DNA of 64,000 nt. Source: Pseudomonas argentinensis. Lineage in GTDB: Bacteria > Pseudomonadota > Gammaproteobacteria > Pseudomonadales > Pseudomonadaceae. Under the pieces are notes generated by a model that worked only from the letters and a program-made list of their open reading frames with translations, was not told where the DNA came from and did no database searches. Position numbers and translations under genes: made by a program. This document shows, piece after piece, positions 18,615-27,314 of this stretch; positions within the stretch are counted from its first letter, which is position 1; every line of letters starts with the position of its first letter. Where the stretch lies: NCBI RefSeq assembly GCF_001839655.2, contig NZ_CP056087.1:1116001-1180000 (forward strand). The letters run 5' to 3'.

Positions 18615-19290
18615 AGCTCGCCCGGCCTGGCTCCGTGACCATGACTGGTCGGCGATCCCGCTGGGTGTCCCTGAGCCATGGCCGCGTTCGCTGTGCAACG
18701 CGCTCAAGCTGATGCTCCATTCCCCGGAAAGCATGTACCTGGCCTGAGGCCGGAACTGATCTTCTTCTTACCCTGAACGGCACCCGTATCGAGCTTGCCC
18801 TCGAGATGCCCAGCCAGCCGTGCCACCTCTACGCCGATGCCAACCCGTTCGACACGGCGATCCTAAACACGGCGCTCAAGGGTGATTTCGTCGCCGTGTC
18901 ATCGCCGATACCGGCACGGGCATCGAGCCCGAGCATCCCGAAGCGATCTTCGAGCTGTTCTTCACCACCAAGGAGCTGGGCAGGGGCACCGGCCTGGGCC
19001 TTTCCCAGGTGTTCGGTTTCGCCAAGCAGGCGAGATCATGGTCGACAGCGTGGTGGGCGAGGGCACCACCTTCACGCAGTAGCTGCCACGGGTCACGCCA
19101 CGTCCCACGTCTCGCGCCAGGGAGGATGACCCGCAGCCACTGAGCGGCGCCCAGGGCAGCCGGGTGCTGGTGGTCGAGGACAATCCCGACGTCGGCAGCT
19201 TTGCGTCAGCGCGCTGCTCGAGCTTGGTTTCCAACCCACGCTGGCCAGTAACGCCGCTTCCCATGGGATTCAGGATGCTGCGTCACGCGG
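18598..19290 (+). pseudogene. ghost of a hybrid histidine kinase
   Basis: Pieces of one kinase lie in order but in shifted frames. An N-terminal piece starts at the ATG overlapping the upstream stop (PAWLRDHDWSAIPLG, WPRSLCNALKLMLHSPE) and breaks at 18746 (AWGPELIFF continues one base out of frame). The middle, with the HisKA domain, is missing. Then come an N-box-like [12 protein letters not shown]1 DTGTGI, the [15 protein letters not shown] motif, EGTTFT, and the start of a receiver domain ([13 protein letters not shown], about 19161). At least three frameshifts and a large internal deletion show it is non-functional. Confidence 0.85.
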
Positions 19291-19408
19291 CTGAACGAAT
19301 GCTTCCACGCTCAGCGCCGCTGTATTGATCCTGTACGAAATTTACCCAGCACTTCGCCGGGTGGCGCTCTGTCATAGCTGCAGGGCTAAGGATCAGGAGT
19401 GCGCCGTG

Positions 19409-19597
19409 ATGGCCGTGAGATTGAAGAAACTGCAGGGCAGCGACATACCCGAAGCGCACAGGCACCTGGGCGATGAAGAAATCTTCCAGGTGGTTACCGC
19501 CGATGATCAGCAGCATTTCTTCGCCAGCGAGACCGAGGCCGCGGCCAAGGTCGCGCAGTTGATCGAGCGTGAGCGCGACGAGGAATCCGGCGCTTGA
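19409..19597 (+). CDS. small conserved-type hypothetical protein
   Basis: 62 residues, acidic, no signal or membrane segment (MAVRLKKLQGSDIPEAHRHL, then DEEIFQVVTADDQQHFF). AGGAG lies 9 bases upstream of the ATG and 6 bases from an in-frame GTG one codon earlier. Codon use fits the genome. No family recognised; faces the next gene convergently. Confidence 0.6.
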   Translation: MAVRLKKLQGSDIPEAHRHLGDEEIFQVVTADDQQHFFASETEAAAKVAQLIERERDEESGA

Positions 19598-19603
19598 CGG
19601 CGC

Positions 19604-20089
19604 TTACTGGCGGGTCAGCACCAGTGGTTTGTCCGGCCCGGGAATCTGAATCTCGGTGTCGCTGATCACTTCAAGCGGCTCGCCCTGCTGCGGAAATAGC
19701 ACGGCATCGCCTTCAATGTCGCTGAACTTCATCACCGCGCCGTCGAGGCGATAACGTGCCGAGGCCGAGAAATCGTAGGTCTTGATGTGCGCCTTCTTGG
19801 TGATCTGCTGGTTGTCACCGAAGGTGAAGCTGATGGTCATCGGATAGCCATCCTGCTCGACGCTGCCGGTATACGCGCCATGGGGCAGTTGCGCAGGTGC
19901 AGGCCGGGCCTTGTAGCTATCGATCACCGCCATTTTCGCTGGGCTCACCGCAGGCGGGTTACTGCGAAATTCGTCCATGGATTTGCGGTGCTCGTAGGGC
20001 ACGTAAACGGTGACGTAAGCGCCCCAGACGATAAGCCCGATCACCATCAGGCTGAACAGGTGGCCCGAGCCACGCTGCGAATTTTTCAT
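19604..20089 (-). CDS. hypothetical protein with N-terminal membrane anchor
   Basis: 161 residues with one N-terminal hydrophobic segment (LFSLMVIGLIVWGAYVTVYV) that serves as anchor or uncleaved signal; the remaining ~130 residues, rich in beta-type pattern (YTGSVEQDGYPMTISFTFGD), should face the periplasm. No family recognised. It is convergent with the preceding small gene and lies downstream of the gluconate-dehydrogenase genes on the same strand, but about 125 bp away. Confidence 0.6.
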   Translation of the reverse strand: MKNSQRGSGHLFSLMVIGLIVWGAYVTVYVPYEHRKSMDEFRSNPPAVSPAKMAVIDSYKARPAPAQLPHGAYTGSVEQDGYPMTISFTFGDNQQITKKAHIKTYDFSASARYRLDGAVMKFSDIEGDAVLFPQQGEPLEVISDTEIQIPGPDKPLVLTRQ

Positions 20090-20168
20090 CGTGTTATTTC
20101 CTGCGTTGCGGCGCCGGCCTTGAAGGACGCAGATTATCGCACCAGTTTTGCCGGCCTGCAGCGGGTGT

Positions 20169-20200
20169 CGCCAGTGGCCTGACGCATCGGGCCACTGGCG
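20169..20200. terminator. inverted repeat after the cytochrome c gene
   Basis: CGCCAGTGGCC and its exact complement separated by ten bases, 16 bp past the stop of the cytochrome gene. No T run on the minus strand; probably a transcript end or stabilising hairpin. Confidence 0.5.
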
Positions 20201-20215
20201 ATTTCCCAGGCAGCC

Positions 20216-21442
20216 CTATTCGCTGTGCAGGGCCTCGCGCTGCTCGCGCACCTGATCGGCGCTGATCGGCGCCGCGGCATTGCCCCAGCTGTTGCGGATA
20301 TAGGTCAGCACATCGGCGGCGTTCTCGTCCGACAGGTTCCAGGCGAAGGCGGGCATCGCCGGGCCGGTGGGCGCCGTGGCGGTGCTCACGGCGCGGTTGC
20401 CGGCCAGCACCACGCGAATCATCGAGGTGGCATCTCCGGCGTTGACCAGCGGCGCGTTGGCCAGTTTCGGGAACAGCGTGGCGATGCCTTCGCCGTTCGG
20501 CGTGTGGCAGCCCGAACAGCGATCGGCATAGATCGCACCGCCGGCTTTCATCACCGGGTCGGTGGCGGCCAGCGGCTTGGGCTTGGCGCGCTGATGGTCG
20601 AGGTCCTTGAGGTACACGGCCACCGCCATCAGGTCGTCGTCGCGCCAGTGCTGGGTGGAATGCTCGACCGCCTCGGCCATGGGGCCGGAGGCGATGTCGT
20701 AGCGGTTGGCACCGGTCTTCAGGTACTGGACGATGTCCGCCTCGCTCCAGTCGCCCAGGCCGACATGGGCGGCGCCAGTGATATTGGGCGCCATCCAGCC
20801 CTGCAGGTCGCCGCCCTGCAGGAACTCGGCGTTCTTGTCGCCACCGAGCAGGTTCTTTGGCGTGTGGCAGCTGCCGCAGTGACCCAGGCCCTGCACCAGG
20901 TAGGCGCCGCGGTTCCACTGCGCGCTCTTGTCCGCCTCGGGCGTGAATTCGCCCTCGGTGAAGTTGAGCCAGTTCCACACCTGCATGTTCAGGCGCAGGC
21001 TGAAGGGGAAGGGCAACTGGTTGGTTGCTACCTCGTTGTGCACCGGCTCGATGGTGCGCAGGTAGGCCCACAGTGCCTGGTTGTCCTCGCGGCTGACCTT
21101 GGTGTACGCCCCATAGGGCATGGCCGGATAGAGCTGCTTGCCGTCGCGGCGATGGCCGCGGGCCATGCTGGCTTCGAATTCCTCGAAGTTCCAGCGGCCG
21201 ATGCCGGTTTGCTGATCCGGGGTGATGTTGGCGCCCAGCAGCTTGCCGAACGGCGTGTCGATGGCCACGCCGCCGGAGAACAGCGGCTTGCCGGGGATGG
21301 TGTGGCAGGCGGTGCAGTCGCCGAGGGTAGCGATGTAGCGGCCTTTCTCTACCAGCTCGTAGGCGTCCTGGCCGCCGACCGCCTGGGCGCCGGCGCTGAC
21401 GCCGGCCAGCAGGGCGAAGCTGAGGCTGAGCAGAGTCTTCAT
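20216..21442 (-). CDS. membrane-bound dehydrogenase triheme cytochrome c subunit
   Basis: 408-residue exported cytochrome with a signal peptide (MKTLLSLSFALLAGVSAGAQA) and three CXXCH heme sites: CTACH, CGSCH and CSGCH, in three cytochrome c modules. This is the electron-transfer subunit of gluconate-2-dehydrogenase or related alcohol/sugar dehydrogenases, passing electrons to ubiquinone. Its ATG overlaps the stop of the flavoprotein gene (ATGA). It is the last gene of the three-gene operon. Confidence 0.9.
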   Translation of the reverse strand: MKTLLSLSFALLAGVSAGAQAVGGQDAYELVEKGRYIATLGDCTACHTIPGKPLFSGGVAIDTPFGKLLGANITPDQQTGIGRWNFEEFEASMARGHRRDGKQLYPAMPYGAYTKVSREDNQALWAYLRTIEPVHNEVATNQLPFPFSLRLNMQVWNWLNFTEGEFTPEADKSAQWNRGAYLVQGLGHCGSCHTPKNLLGGDKNAEFLQGGDLQGWMAPNITGAAHVGLGDWSEADIVQYLKTGANRYDIASGPMAEAVEHSTQHWRDDDLMAVAVYLKDLDHQRAKPKPLAATDPVMKAGGAIYADRCSGCHTPNGEGIATLFPKLANAPLVNAGDATSMIRVVLAGNRAVSTATAPTGPAMPAFAWNLSDENAADVLTYIRNSWGNAAAPISADQVREQREALHSE

Positions 21443-23202
21443 ACGCTGATCATCTCCCCGGGGCGCTTGAGGTACTGGGTGCGAATCGCGTGGGCGGCCT
21501 TGAAGGCCAGGGCACCGACGGTGCCGGTGGGGTTGTAGCCGGGGTTTTGTGGAAAGGCCGAAGCGCCGACCACGAACAGGTTGGGCACGCCCCACACCTG
21601 CAGGTGCTTGTTCACCGAGCTGGTTGCCGGGTCGGCGCCCATCACGAAGCCGCCGACCACGTGGGACGACTGGTAGGAGGTGTTCGACCAGGGCCCCTTG
21701 CGCGGGCTGGCGAACAGCATCTTGGGGTTCAGCGCCTTGGCGATCTCAGCGGTCTTGTCGGTCACGTACTGGGCCATGCGCAGGTCGTTCTCGGTGAAGT
21801 CGAAGGTGATGCGCAGCAGCGGCCGGCCATGGGGGTCCTTGTAGGTCGGGTCGAGGGACAGGTAGTTGGTGCGGGTGCTGTAGTTGCTCGCCTCGCAGCC
21901 GATGGACATGCTCGCGGCGTAGTACTGCGCCGTGGTCTTCTTCCACGCCTTGCCCCACTTGGGCGTGCCGGGCGGCACCGGGCGCGAGTTGATCGGTGCG
22001 GCGCCGATGGGCGTCACCCGGGTGCTGCCGCCACCTACAAAGCCCAGGCCGGAATGGTCGAAGTTGTCGTTGTTGAACTCGTCGATACCCATGCCGATGG
22101 CGCCGCCACCGATAAAGGGGTTGAAGTTCTTGTCGTCGAAGAACAGCTGTACGTCGTTGGCCGTCTGATAGGCGTAGTTGCGGCCGGTGGTGCCGGTGTT
22201 GCTGATCGGGTCGTAGGGCTCGCCGATGCCGGAGAGCAGCATCAGACGCACGTTCTCGAAGGTGAAGGCCGCCACCACGACGATTTCCGCCGGCTGCTCC
22301 CACCTGTCGCCATTGGCGTCGACGTAAACGATGCCGGTGGCACGCTTGCCGGTGCTGTCCTTGGTCACCTCCAGCACTTCGCAGTGGGTGTTGGCGGTGA
22401 AGTTGGGCATGCGCACCAGGGCCGGCAGCACGTTGACGATGGCGCTGGCCTTGGAATAGTTGGCGCAGCCGTAGTTGGTGCAGAAGCCGCAGAAGGTGCA
22501 GGGCCCCATCGTCACACCATACTGGTTGGTGTAGCCCTGGGAGGCCAGCGCGGACGGCACCGGGAACGGCTTGTAGCCCATGTTGCGCGCCGCTTCGGCG
22601 AACAGCGTGGGGGCGTAGGTCTGCTTGGTCGGTGGGTTGGGGTATTCCCGCGAGCGCGGGCCCTCGAAGGGGTTGCCGCCTTCGATGATCGTGCCGCCGA
22701 TATTGCCGGCCTTGCCGGAGATCCCCGCGACGCGATCGAAGGCGTCGTAGTGCGGCTCCATCTCTTCCCAGGTGGTGCCCCAGTCCTGCAGGGTCAGGCC
22801 CTCGATGGCCTGGCTGCCATAACGCTCGGTCAGGTGGCTCTTGAGGCGGAACTCCTCGGGCTGGAAGCGAAAGGTGATGCCGGCCCAGTGGTTGCCGGCG
22901 CCGCCGGTGCCGTTGCCGGGGTGGAACGAGCCCCAGGTACGCATCGGCAACGCGGTTTCGCCCGGTTTGTTACGCAACGTGCAGGTGTTCTGCCGGGTGC
23001 GCAGCATCAGCTCCTGGCGCGCCACGTAGCGCAGCTCGTCGGTCACCGAGGCGATGTTGAAGTCGCTCGCCGTGTCGCGCCAGGCGCCACGCTCGAAGCC
23101 GAGTACGCGCAGGCCTTCGTCGGCGAGTTCCTTGGCGATGATCGAGCCGGCCCAGCCGAGCCCCACCACCACCACGTCGGTTGCAGGCAGTTTCTTGGCC
23201 AT
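21439..23202 (-). CDS. GMC-family flavoprotein dehydrogenase (gluconate 2-dehydrogenase type)
   Basis: 587-residue flavoprotein, the catalytic subunit of the complex. FAD-binding VVVVGLGWAGSIIAKEL near residue 12, GNGTGGAGNHWAG, a Cys-rich insert (CTFCGFCTNYGC) typical of the gluconate/2-ketogluconate dehydrogenase branch, and the C-terminal GMC domain (SSHVVGGFVMG, NPGYNPTGTVGALAFKAAH). The ATG giving MAKKLPATD was chosen because AAGGA lies eight bases upstream; another ATG three codons earlier has no spacing. No signal peptide, as expected: it is exported bound to its Tat partner. Sugar-acid substrate is inferred. Confidence 0.88.
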   Translation of the reverse strand: MAKKLPATDVVVVGLGWAGSIIAKELADEGLRVLGFERGAWRDTASDFNIASVTDELRYVARQELMLRTRQNTCTLRNKPGETALPMRTWGSFHPGNGTGGAGNHWAGITFRFQPEEFRLKSHLTERYGSQAIEGLTLQDWGTTWEEMEPHYDAFDRVAGISGKAGNIGGTIIEGGNPFEGPRSREYPNPPTKQTYAPTLFAEAARNMGYKPFPVPSALASQGYTNQYGVTMGPCTFCGFCTNYGCANYSKASAIVNVLPALVRMPNFTANTHCEVLEVTKDSTGKRATGIVYVDANGDRWEQPAEIVVVAAFTFENVRLMLLSGIGEPYDPISNTGTTGRNYAYQTANDVQLFFDDKNFNPFIGGGAIGMGIDEFNNDNFDHSGLGFVGGGSTRVTPIGAAPINSRPVPPGTPKWGKAWKKTTAQYYAASMSIGCEASNYSTRTNYLSLDPTYKDPHGRPLLRITFDFTENDLRMAQYVTDKTAEIAKALNPKMLFASPRKGPWSNTSYQSSHVVGGFVMGADPATSSVNKHLQVWGVPNLFVVGASAFPQNPGYNPTGTVGALAFKAAHAIRTQYLKRPGEMISV

Positions 23203-23207
23203 GCCGC

Positions 23208-23948
23208 TCATCCTTTGCGATTCCACGCGGAGCTGCCGATGATCGACAGCGGTACCAGATCCAGCTTTTCGTTGTGCCGGTCGATGTAGGGGCGGTAGTC
23301 GTAGCGCGCGCCGGGGAAGCCGAGCATCCTCCAACTCACCATGTCGCGATTGCCGCCGTAGATCGGGTCGGCGAAGAAGCCTTCCATGGTGTTCTGCAAC
23401 ACCTGGGTGAAGAACACCTTGGAGTCGATACCCTCGAAGGCGATCCCGCCCGACTCCAGCCCCTTGAGCACCTCGTCGCGCTGCTCACCGTCCAGTTCGC
23501 TGAAGCGTTTGCCAAAGGCGCTCTGGCAGTGCTTGTCCAGTTGCGCCAGGCCGAGACGATAGCGCTCGCGGGGCAGTTGCTCGGAACCTGGCTCTATGCC
23601 GGGGGCGAACGGGCCCTGCTGATAAAGGCGCTCATAGGTGCCGTAGTGGCCGGCCAGCTGGCGGTCGATGAATACCGCACAACCGGCCTCCTTGCCGCTG
23701 GGGGACAGCTCGTCCGCCGGGATCAGTTGCTCGACGATGGCCTCGATTTCACGGGCCTCATCGGCGCTCAGGAACTGCCAGCCCTTGGCGTCGTAATGCA
23801 GCGGGCCGTTATGGTCGAACGGTAGCCACTGCGGCACGCCGCTGATGGTGGCGGCCTGGGCGCTGGCGGCGACGCCGGCTGCCACTGTGGTGGCCGAGGC
23901 CTTGAGCAGCGAACGCCGGCTCAAACCCCGGGGGGCTTCTTTGGACAT
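23208..23948 (-). CDS. gluconate 2-dehydrogenase subunit 3 family protein, Tat-exported
   Basis: 246-residue small subunit. It has a twin-arginine signal (SRRSLLKASATTVAAGVAASAQA) and a mature region matching the gluconate-2-dehydrogenase subunit 3 family. It carries the flavoprotein across the membrane by the Tat route. First of the three genes; its stop lies just inside the leader of the flavoprotein gene, so the three are one operon. Confidence 0.88.
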   Translation of the reverse strand: MSKEAPRGLSRRSLLKASATTVAAGVAASAQAATISGVPQWLPFDHNGPLHYDAKGWQFLSADEAREIEAIVEQLIPADELSPSGKEAGCAVFIDRQLAGHYGTYERLYQQGPFAPGIEPGSEQLPRERYRLGLAQLDKHCQSAFGKRFSELDGEQRDEVLKGLESGGIAFEGIDSKVFFTQVLQNTMEGFFADPIYGGNRDMVSWRMLGFPGARYDYRPYIDRHNEKLDLVPLSIIGSSAWNRKG

Positions 23949-24415
23949 GTGAACTCCTCGACGCCGGACAATCCACTGCCCGGCTCAGGCTGTCTGGTAA
24001 GGAACCACCCCAGGGGCGGCAGGCGGATGCACGGGCATCCACGACGGGCGTCGAGTGTTCTGGCCCGTTACGAATATGGTTTTGCGGCCTCACGACGCGG
24101 CGTCGAAAGCGGTTCCAGGGGGCTCGTAAAAGTTCCCGCAATGCATTGCAACAAACTATTGGGTAGCGCCATGGAACTTCTTCAAAAAGTCCGACCGCGA
24201 AGCGGAGCGCGGCGTTCAGGGTTTTTTAGCCATGTGGTCAGAAGTTTTCTGGTGACTTGTGTTCAGCCTGGATGCGACAAGATGTATGGAGATATTTCGG
24301 CGTCTGCATTACCAGCCCGCGCAAGCCGCTTCTGCAGCTGTTGGTGGCACTTCGGCCCTTTCAAGTTTCCTCCGTCCAAGCCGATGAAACGGTACCCATT
24401 CTGGAGTTCCCTGCC
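23949..24415. other. divergent gap between the dehydrogenase operon and the chemoreceptor
   Basis: About 470 bp with no supported gene; it must hold promoters for both directions. A frame open upstream of the receptor start exists but lacks coding character. Confidence 0.5.
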
Positions 24416-25732
24416 GTGTTCAACTCTCACCTCAAACAGATCAACAAGCAGCTGGAAGCTCGCCTAGCCATGCAGGAGGAGGTAAGGGAGAACCTCGACA
24501 AGGAAATGATCATCATCGAGCTCGATGCCGAGGGCCGCATCGAGCGGGTCAACGAACTGTTTCACAGCGAGCTCGGCTATCGCGCCGGCGATGTCCTAGG
24601 CCAGTCCCTGACCCAGCTGTCGCCGCCGGAACTGGCCCGCGACCCGCACCAGTCGCGGGCACTGGCGGCGATTCGGGAGCGCCGCCATTTCAGTGGTGCG
24701 CTGCGTCTGCTAGGCAAGGATGGCCGGCACGTATGGCTGCGTTCGGTGGTGATGCCGATGAGTGATCACCAGACCGGCAGGCAGCAACTGGTGATCCACT
24801 CCAGCAACCTGACGCGCACCATCGAGGCCTCCCTGGAAAACGAGAGCCTGGTCAAGGCGCTGCTGCGTTCGACCGCGGTGATCGAGTTCAACCTCGACGG
24901 TACGGTGATCACCGCCAACGACCTGTTCCTGCGTGGCATGGGCTATACCCTGGCGCAGGTGGTCGGCAAGCACCATCGTATGTTCTGCTCTAGCGAAGAG
25001 GGCGCATCGGAAGGCTACCGGCAGTTCTGGGAACGGCTGCGCCGCGGTGAATTCGTGGTCGACCGTTTCCAGCGCATCGACAGCGCCGGTCGCGACGTCT
25101 GGTTGGAGGCGTCCTACAACCCCATCATCGATTTGCACGGCAAGCTCTACAAGGTGGTGAAGTTCGCCACTGTCATCACCGATCAGGTGCACCTGGAACA
25201 AGCCGTCGTCAAGGCCGCCAACCTGGCCTACAGCACCTCGCTGCAAACCGATGCCAGCGCCAGCAAGGGCCGCGAGGTCATCCGCGACACCGTCGAGGTG
25301 CTGCATCGCCTGGCCAGCGCGATGGAAAGCGCCACCCAGAGCATCCAGGCGTTGGATGCGCAGGGCAAGGCGGTGGAGACCATCGTCGCGGCGATCAGCG
25401 GGATTGCCGACCAGACCAACCTGCTGGCACTCAACGCCGCCATCGAAGCCGCTCGCGCCGGTGAGCAGGGCCGCGGCTTTGCCGTGGTGGCCGATGAAGT
25501 TCGCCAGCTCGCCTCGCGCACCTCGAAGTCCACCCAGGAAATCGTCGCCGTGGTGCAGCAGAACCAGCAACTGGCCTCCAGCGCCGTTGACGTGATCACC
25601 CGCAGTCGTGAGCTGGCGGAGCAGGCACTCACCTTGGCCAATGAGTCCGATGCGGTTATCCACGACATCCAGAACGACGCCGAATGCGTGGTCGCGGCGG
25701 TGAGCCAGTTCTCCAGCCAGGTGTCTACCTGA
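24416..25732 (+). CDS. soluble double-PAS chemoreceptor-like protein (BdlA/McpS type)
   Basis: 438-residue cytoplasmic methyl-accepting-type transducer without membrane segments. Two PAS domains (about 33-135 and 150-265; [20 protein letters not shown] and [26 protein letters not shown]) precede an MCP signalling domain with the conserved hairpin ([34 protein letters not shown] region). This layout is that of BdlA, which controls biofilm dispersion in P. aeruginosa, and of its paralog McpS. A GTG start with GGAG nine bases upstream gives a BdlA-like N-terminus. PAS domains probably sense redox state or flavin/heme ligands. Confidence 0.82.
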   Translation: MFNSHLKQINKQLEARLAMQEEVRENLDKEMIIIELDAEGRIERVNELFHSELGYRAGDVLGQSLTQLSPPELARDPHQSRALAAIRERRHFSGALRLLGKDGRHVWLRSVVMPMSDHQTGRQQLVIHSSNLTRTIEASLENESLVKALLRSTAVIEFNLDGTVITANDLFLRGMGYTLAQVVGKHHRMFCSSEEGASEGYRQFWERLRRGEFVVDRFQRIDSAGRDVWLEASYNPIIDLHGKLYKVVKFATVITDQVHLEQAVVKAANLAYSTSLQTDASASKGREVIRDTVEVLHRLASAMESATQSIQALDAQGKAVETIVAAISGIADQTNLLALNAAIEAARAGEQGRGFAVVADEVRQLASRTSKSTQEIVAVVQQNQQLASSAVDVITRSRELAEQALTLANESDAVIHDIQNDAECVVAAVSQFSSQVST

Positions 25733-25738
25733 CCAAGT

Positions 25739-25770
25739 GCCTGAGCAGCCGCCGTGGCGGCTGCTCAGGC
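25739..25770. terminator. 15-bp hairpin between convergent genes
   Basis: GCCTGAGCAGCCGCC and its exact complement meet almost without a loop, six bases after the chemoreceptor stop and just before the end of the convergent DUF1654 gene. No T run; a bidirectional terminator is likely. Confidence 0.7.
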
Positions 25771-25775
25771 AGCGC

Positions 25776-26012
25776 TCAATCCTCTGCCGGTACCGTCCAG
25801 AACAGCTGCACGCCGTCGTCGCGCCAGGCGATGGTCACGTTGTCGTTCTCGGCTATTTCATCGAGGATCCGCGACCAGTCCTCAGGGCTGTCGCCTTGGG
25901 CGCGCAGCAGCACCGCCGAACGGGAGCGCTGCGCGGCCGGGGCGTTGATGGCGCGCGAAACCCGTGCGCCCAACTGTTCATAGGAAGTGGCGGGGCTGGC
26001 ATCTTGAGTCAT
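25776..26012 (-). CDS. DUF1654-type small protein, likely SOS-induced
   Basis: 78 residues, no membrane segment. SYEQLGARVSRAINAP, then QRSRSAVLLRAQGDSPEDW and NVTIAWRDDGVQLFW fit what I recall of DUF1654, a small Pseudomonas family of unknown function. The key context is a perfect LexA box 20 bp before the start codon, so it should be expressed after DNA damage. It has its own promoter because the box lies between it and the kinase gene upstream. Possible roles include DNA binding or cell-cycle control, but nothing in the sequence decides this. Confidence 0.7.
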   Translation of the reverse strand: MTQDASPATSYEQLGARVSRAINAPAAQRSRSAVLLRAQGDSPEDWSRILDEIAENDNVTIAWRDDGVQLFWTVPAED

Positions 26013-26031
26013 GAGGCAGAGTCTCGGGTGG

Positions 26032-26047
26032 CTGTATGTACATACAG
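26032..26047 (-). promoter_or_regulatory. LexA (SOS) box upstream of the DUF1654 gene
   Basis: CTGTATGTACATACAG is a perfect 16-bp palindrome that fits the gammaproteobacterial LexA operator CTGT-N8-ACAG with the AT-rich alternating centre. It lies 20 bp upstream of the DUF1654 start codon and after the stop of nothing but the kinase gene 22 bp away, so the DUF1654 promoter is the only sensible target. Confidence 0.85.
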
Positions 26048-26069
26048 TAATCCGGGCAGTGGCCAGCTG

Positions 26070-27314
26070 TCACTCCCCGCTCGACGTTCTGTCGCTGCCG
26101 GTAATGGCCAGCGAATGCTCCGTGCCATAGCAGGGAAAATACAGGCTGACGCTGGTGCCTTCGCCCAGTCTGCTGGTGATCGTCATCTGGCCGTTCATGT
26201 CGGTGACGAAGCCCTTGACCATGGTCAGGCCCAGGCCTGTGCTCTTGTCGACCGCCCGGGTGGTATAGAAGGGCGCGAAGATATGCTCGAGAGCCTCCGG
26301 CGCGATGCCGGTGCCCGTATCCGCGATGCGGATCACCACGTAACGCCCGGGTTTGAAGTTGGCGTTATGGTGCGGGAAGTTGCTGCGGTCCAGTTGGGTA
26401 TTGAAAGTGCTCAGGATCAGCTGGCCGCCCGCCGGCATGGCGTCCCGGGCATTGCTCACCAGGTTGATGATGGCGCTCTCGAGGTGCTGCTTGTTGGCCC
26501 TGAGGAAGCTGCTGTCGGTGGCCAGGTTGAGCTGGCAGTCGATCGGCTGGCCGGCCTCGTTGCTGATCAGCGTGCTCATGCCCAGCAGCAACTGGTTGGG
26601 ATCGATGCGTTCCAGCGCCCGGGGGCGTGTGCGGGCGAACAGCAGCAGGCCTTCAGCCAGCTGCGTGACCTTGTCGGTCGCCTCACGGCACAACCCATAG
26701 CGTGCCTGCAACTGCTCCGAGCCGGCGTCCCTGATCTCCTTCTCCATCAGCGACAGGCTTATCGACAGGCTGGTCAACTGGTTGGTGAATTCATGGACGA
26801 TGCCACCGCCGACCTTGCCGATCTGCTCCATCTTCTGCGCCTGGATCAGCGCATTCTGCAGGTTGTTCTGCGCCTGTTCCTGGGCCGCGTGCTGCCTAAG
26901 ATCCTGCAGGCTGTTCATAAAACCGATCATGGCGCCGTCCATGCCGAACAGCGGCACGATATTGGCGAGAATCGGCACCTGGCTGCCGTCGCGCCGCTCG
27001 ACGATCATGCGCAGGTTGGTGATCGGCTTCTTGCTGAGCAGCACCGCAGCCAGCGGCGACTGTTCCAGCGGCATATGCGCGCCATTCTCGCTGCGCAGGC
27101 GATAGGCGCCGGTGTACTTGATTGGCTCCTTGTCCAGATCCGGCGCCTCACCCCAGATATCCGCCGCCTTGGGGTTGTAGGCCACCAGGTTGCCCACGGC
27201 ATTGCACAGGTACACACCAACCGGCAGAAACTCGATGAGCTCATGGCCGATCTTGCGCACCAGAGGTGCATCATCAGGCTGCCGCAAACCGGCGCCGGGC
27301 GGGGTATCGGCCAT
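26070..27314 (-). CDS. cytoplasmic PAS sensor histidine kinase
   Basis: 414-residue soluble sensor kinase. An N-terminal PAS domain (about 28-140; FLPVGVYLCNAVGNLVAYNP) leads to a kinase core with the phospho-acceptor box GGGIVHEFTNQLTSL (about 165), N-box INLVSNARDAMP, G1 DTGTGI, FYTTRAVDKSTGLGL and a G2 region. The H-box reads HEFTN where HDFNN is usual for this subclass, but the His is present. No membrane segment and no adjacent response regulator, so it is an orphan. Confidence 0.8.
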   Translation of the reverse strand: MADTPPGAGLRQPDDAPLVRKIGHELIEFLPVGVYLCNAVGNLVAYNPKAADIWGEAPDLDKEPIKYTGAYRLRSENGAHMPLEQSPLAAVLLSKKPITNLRMIVERRDGSQVPILANIVPLFGMDGAMIGFMNSLQDLRQHAAQEQAQNNLQNALIQAQKMEQIGKVGGGIVHEFTNQLTSLSISLSLMEKEIRDAGSEQLQARYGLCREATDKVTQLAEGLLLFARTRPRALERIDPNQLLLGMSTLISNEAGQPIDCQLNLATDSSFLRANKQHLESAIINLVSNARDAMPAGGQLILSTFNTQLDRSNFPHHNANFKPGRYVVIRIADTGTGIAPEALEHIFAPFYTTRAVDKSTGLGLTMVKGFVTDMNGQMTITSRLGEGTSVSLYFPCYGTEHSLAITGSDRTSSGE

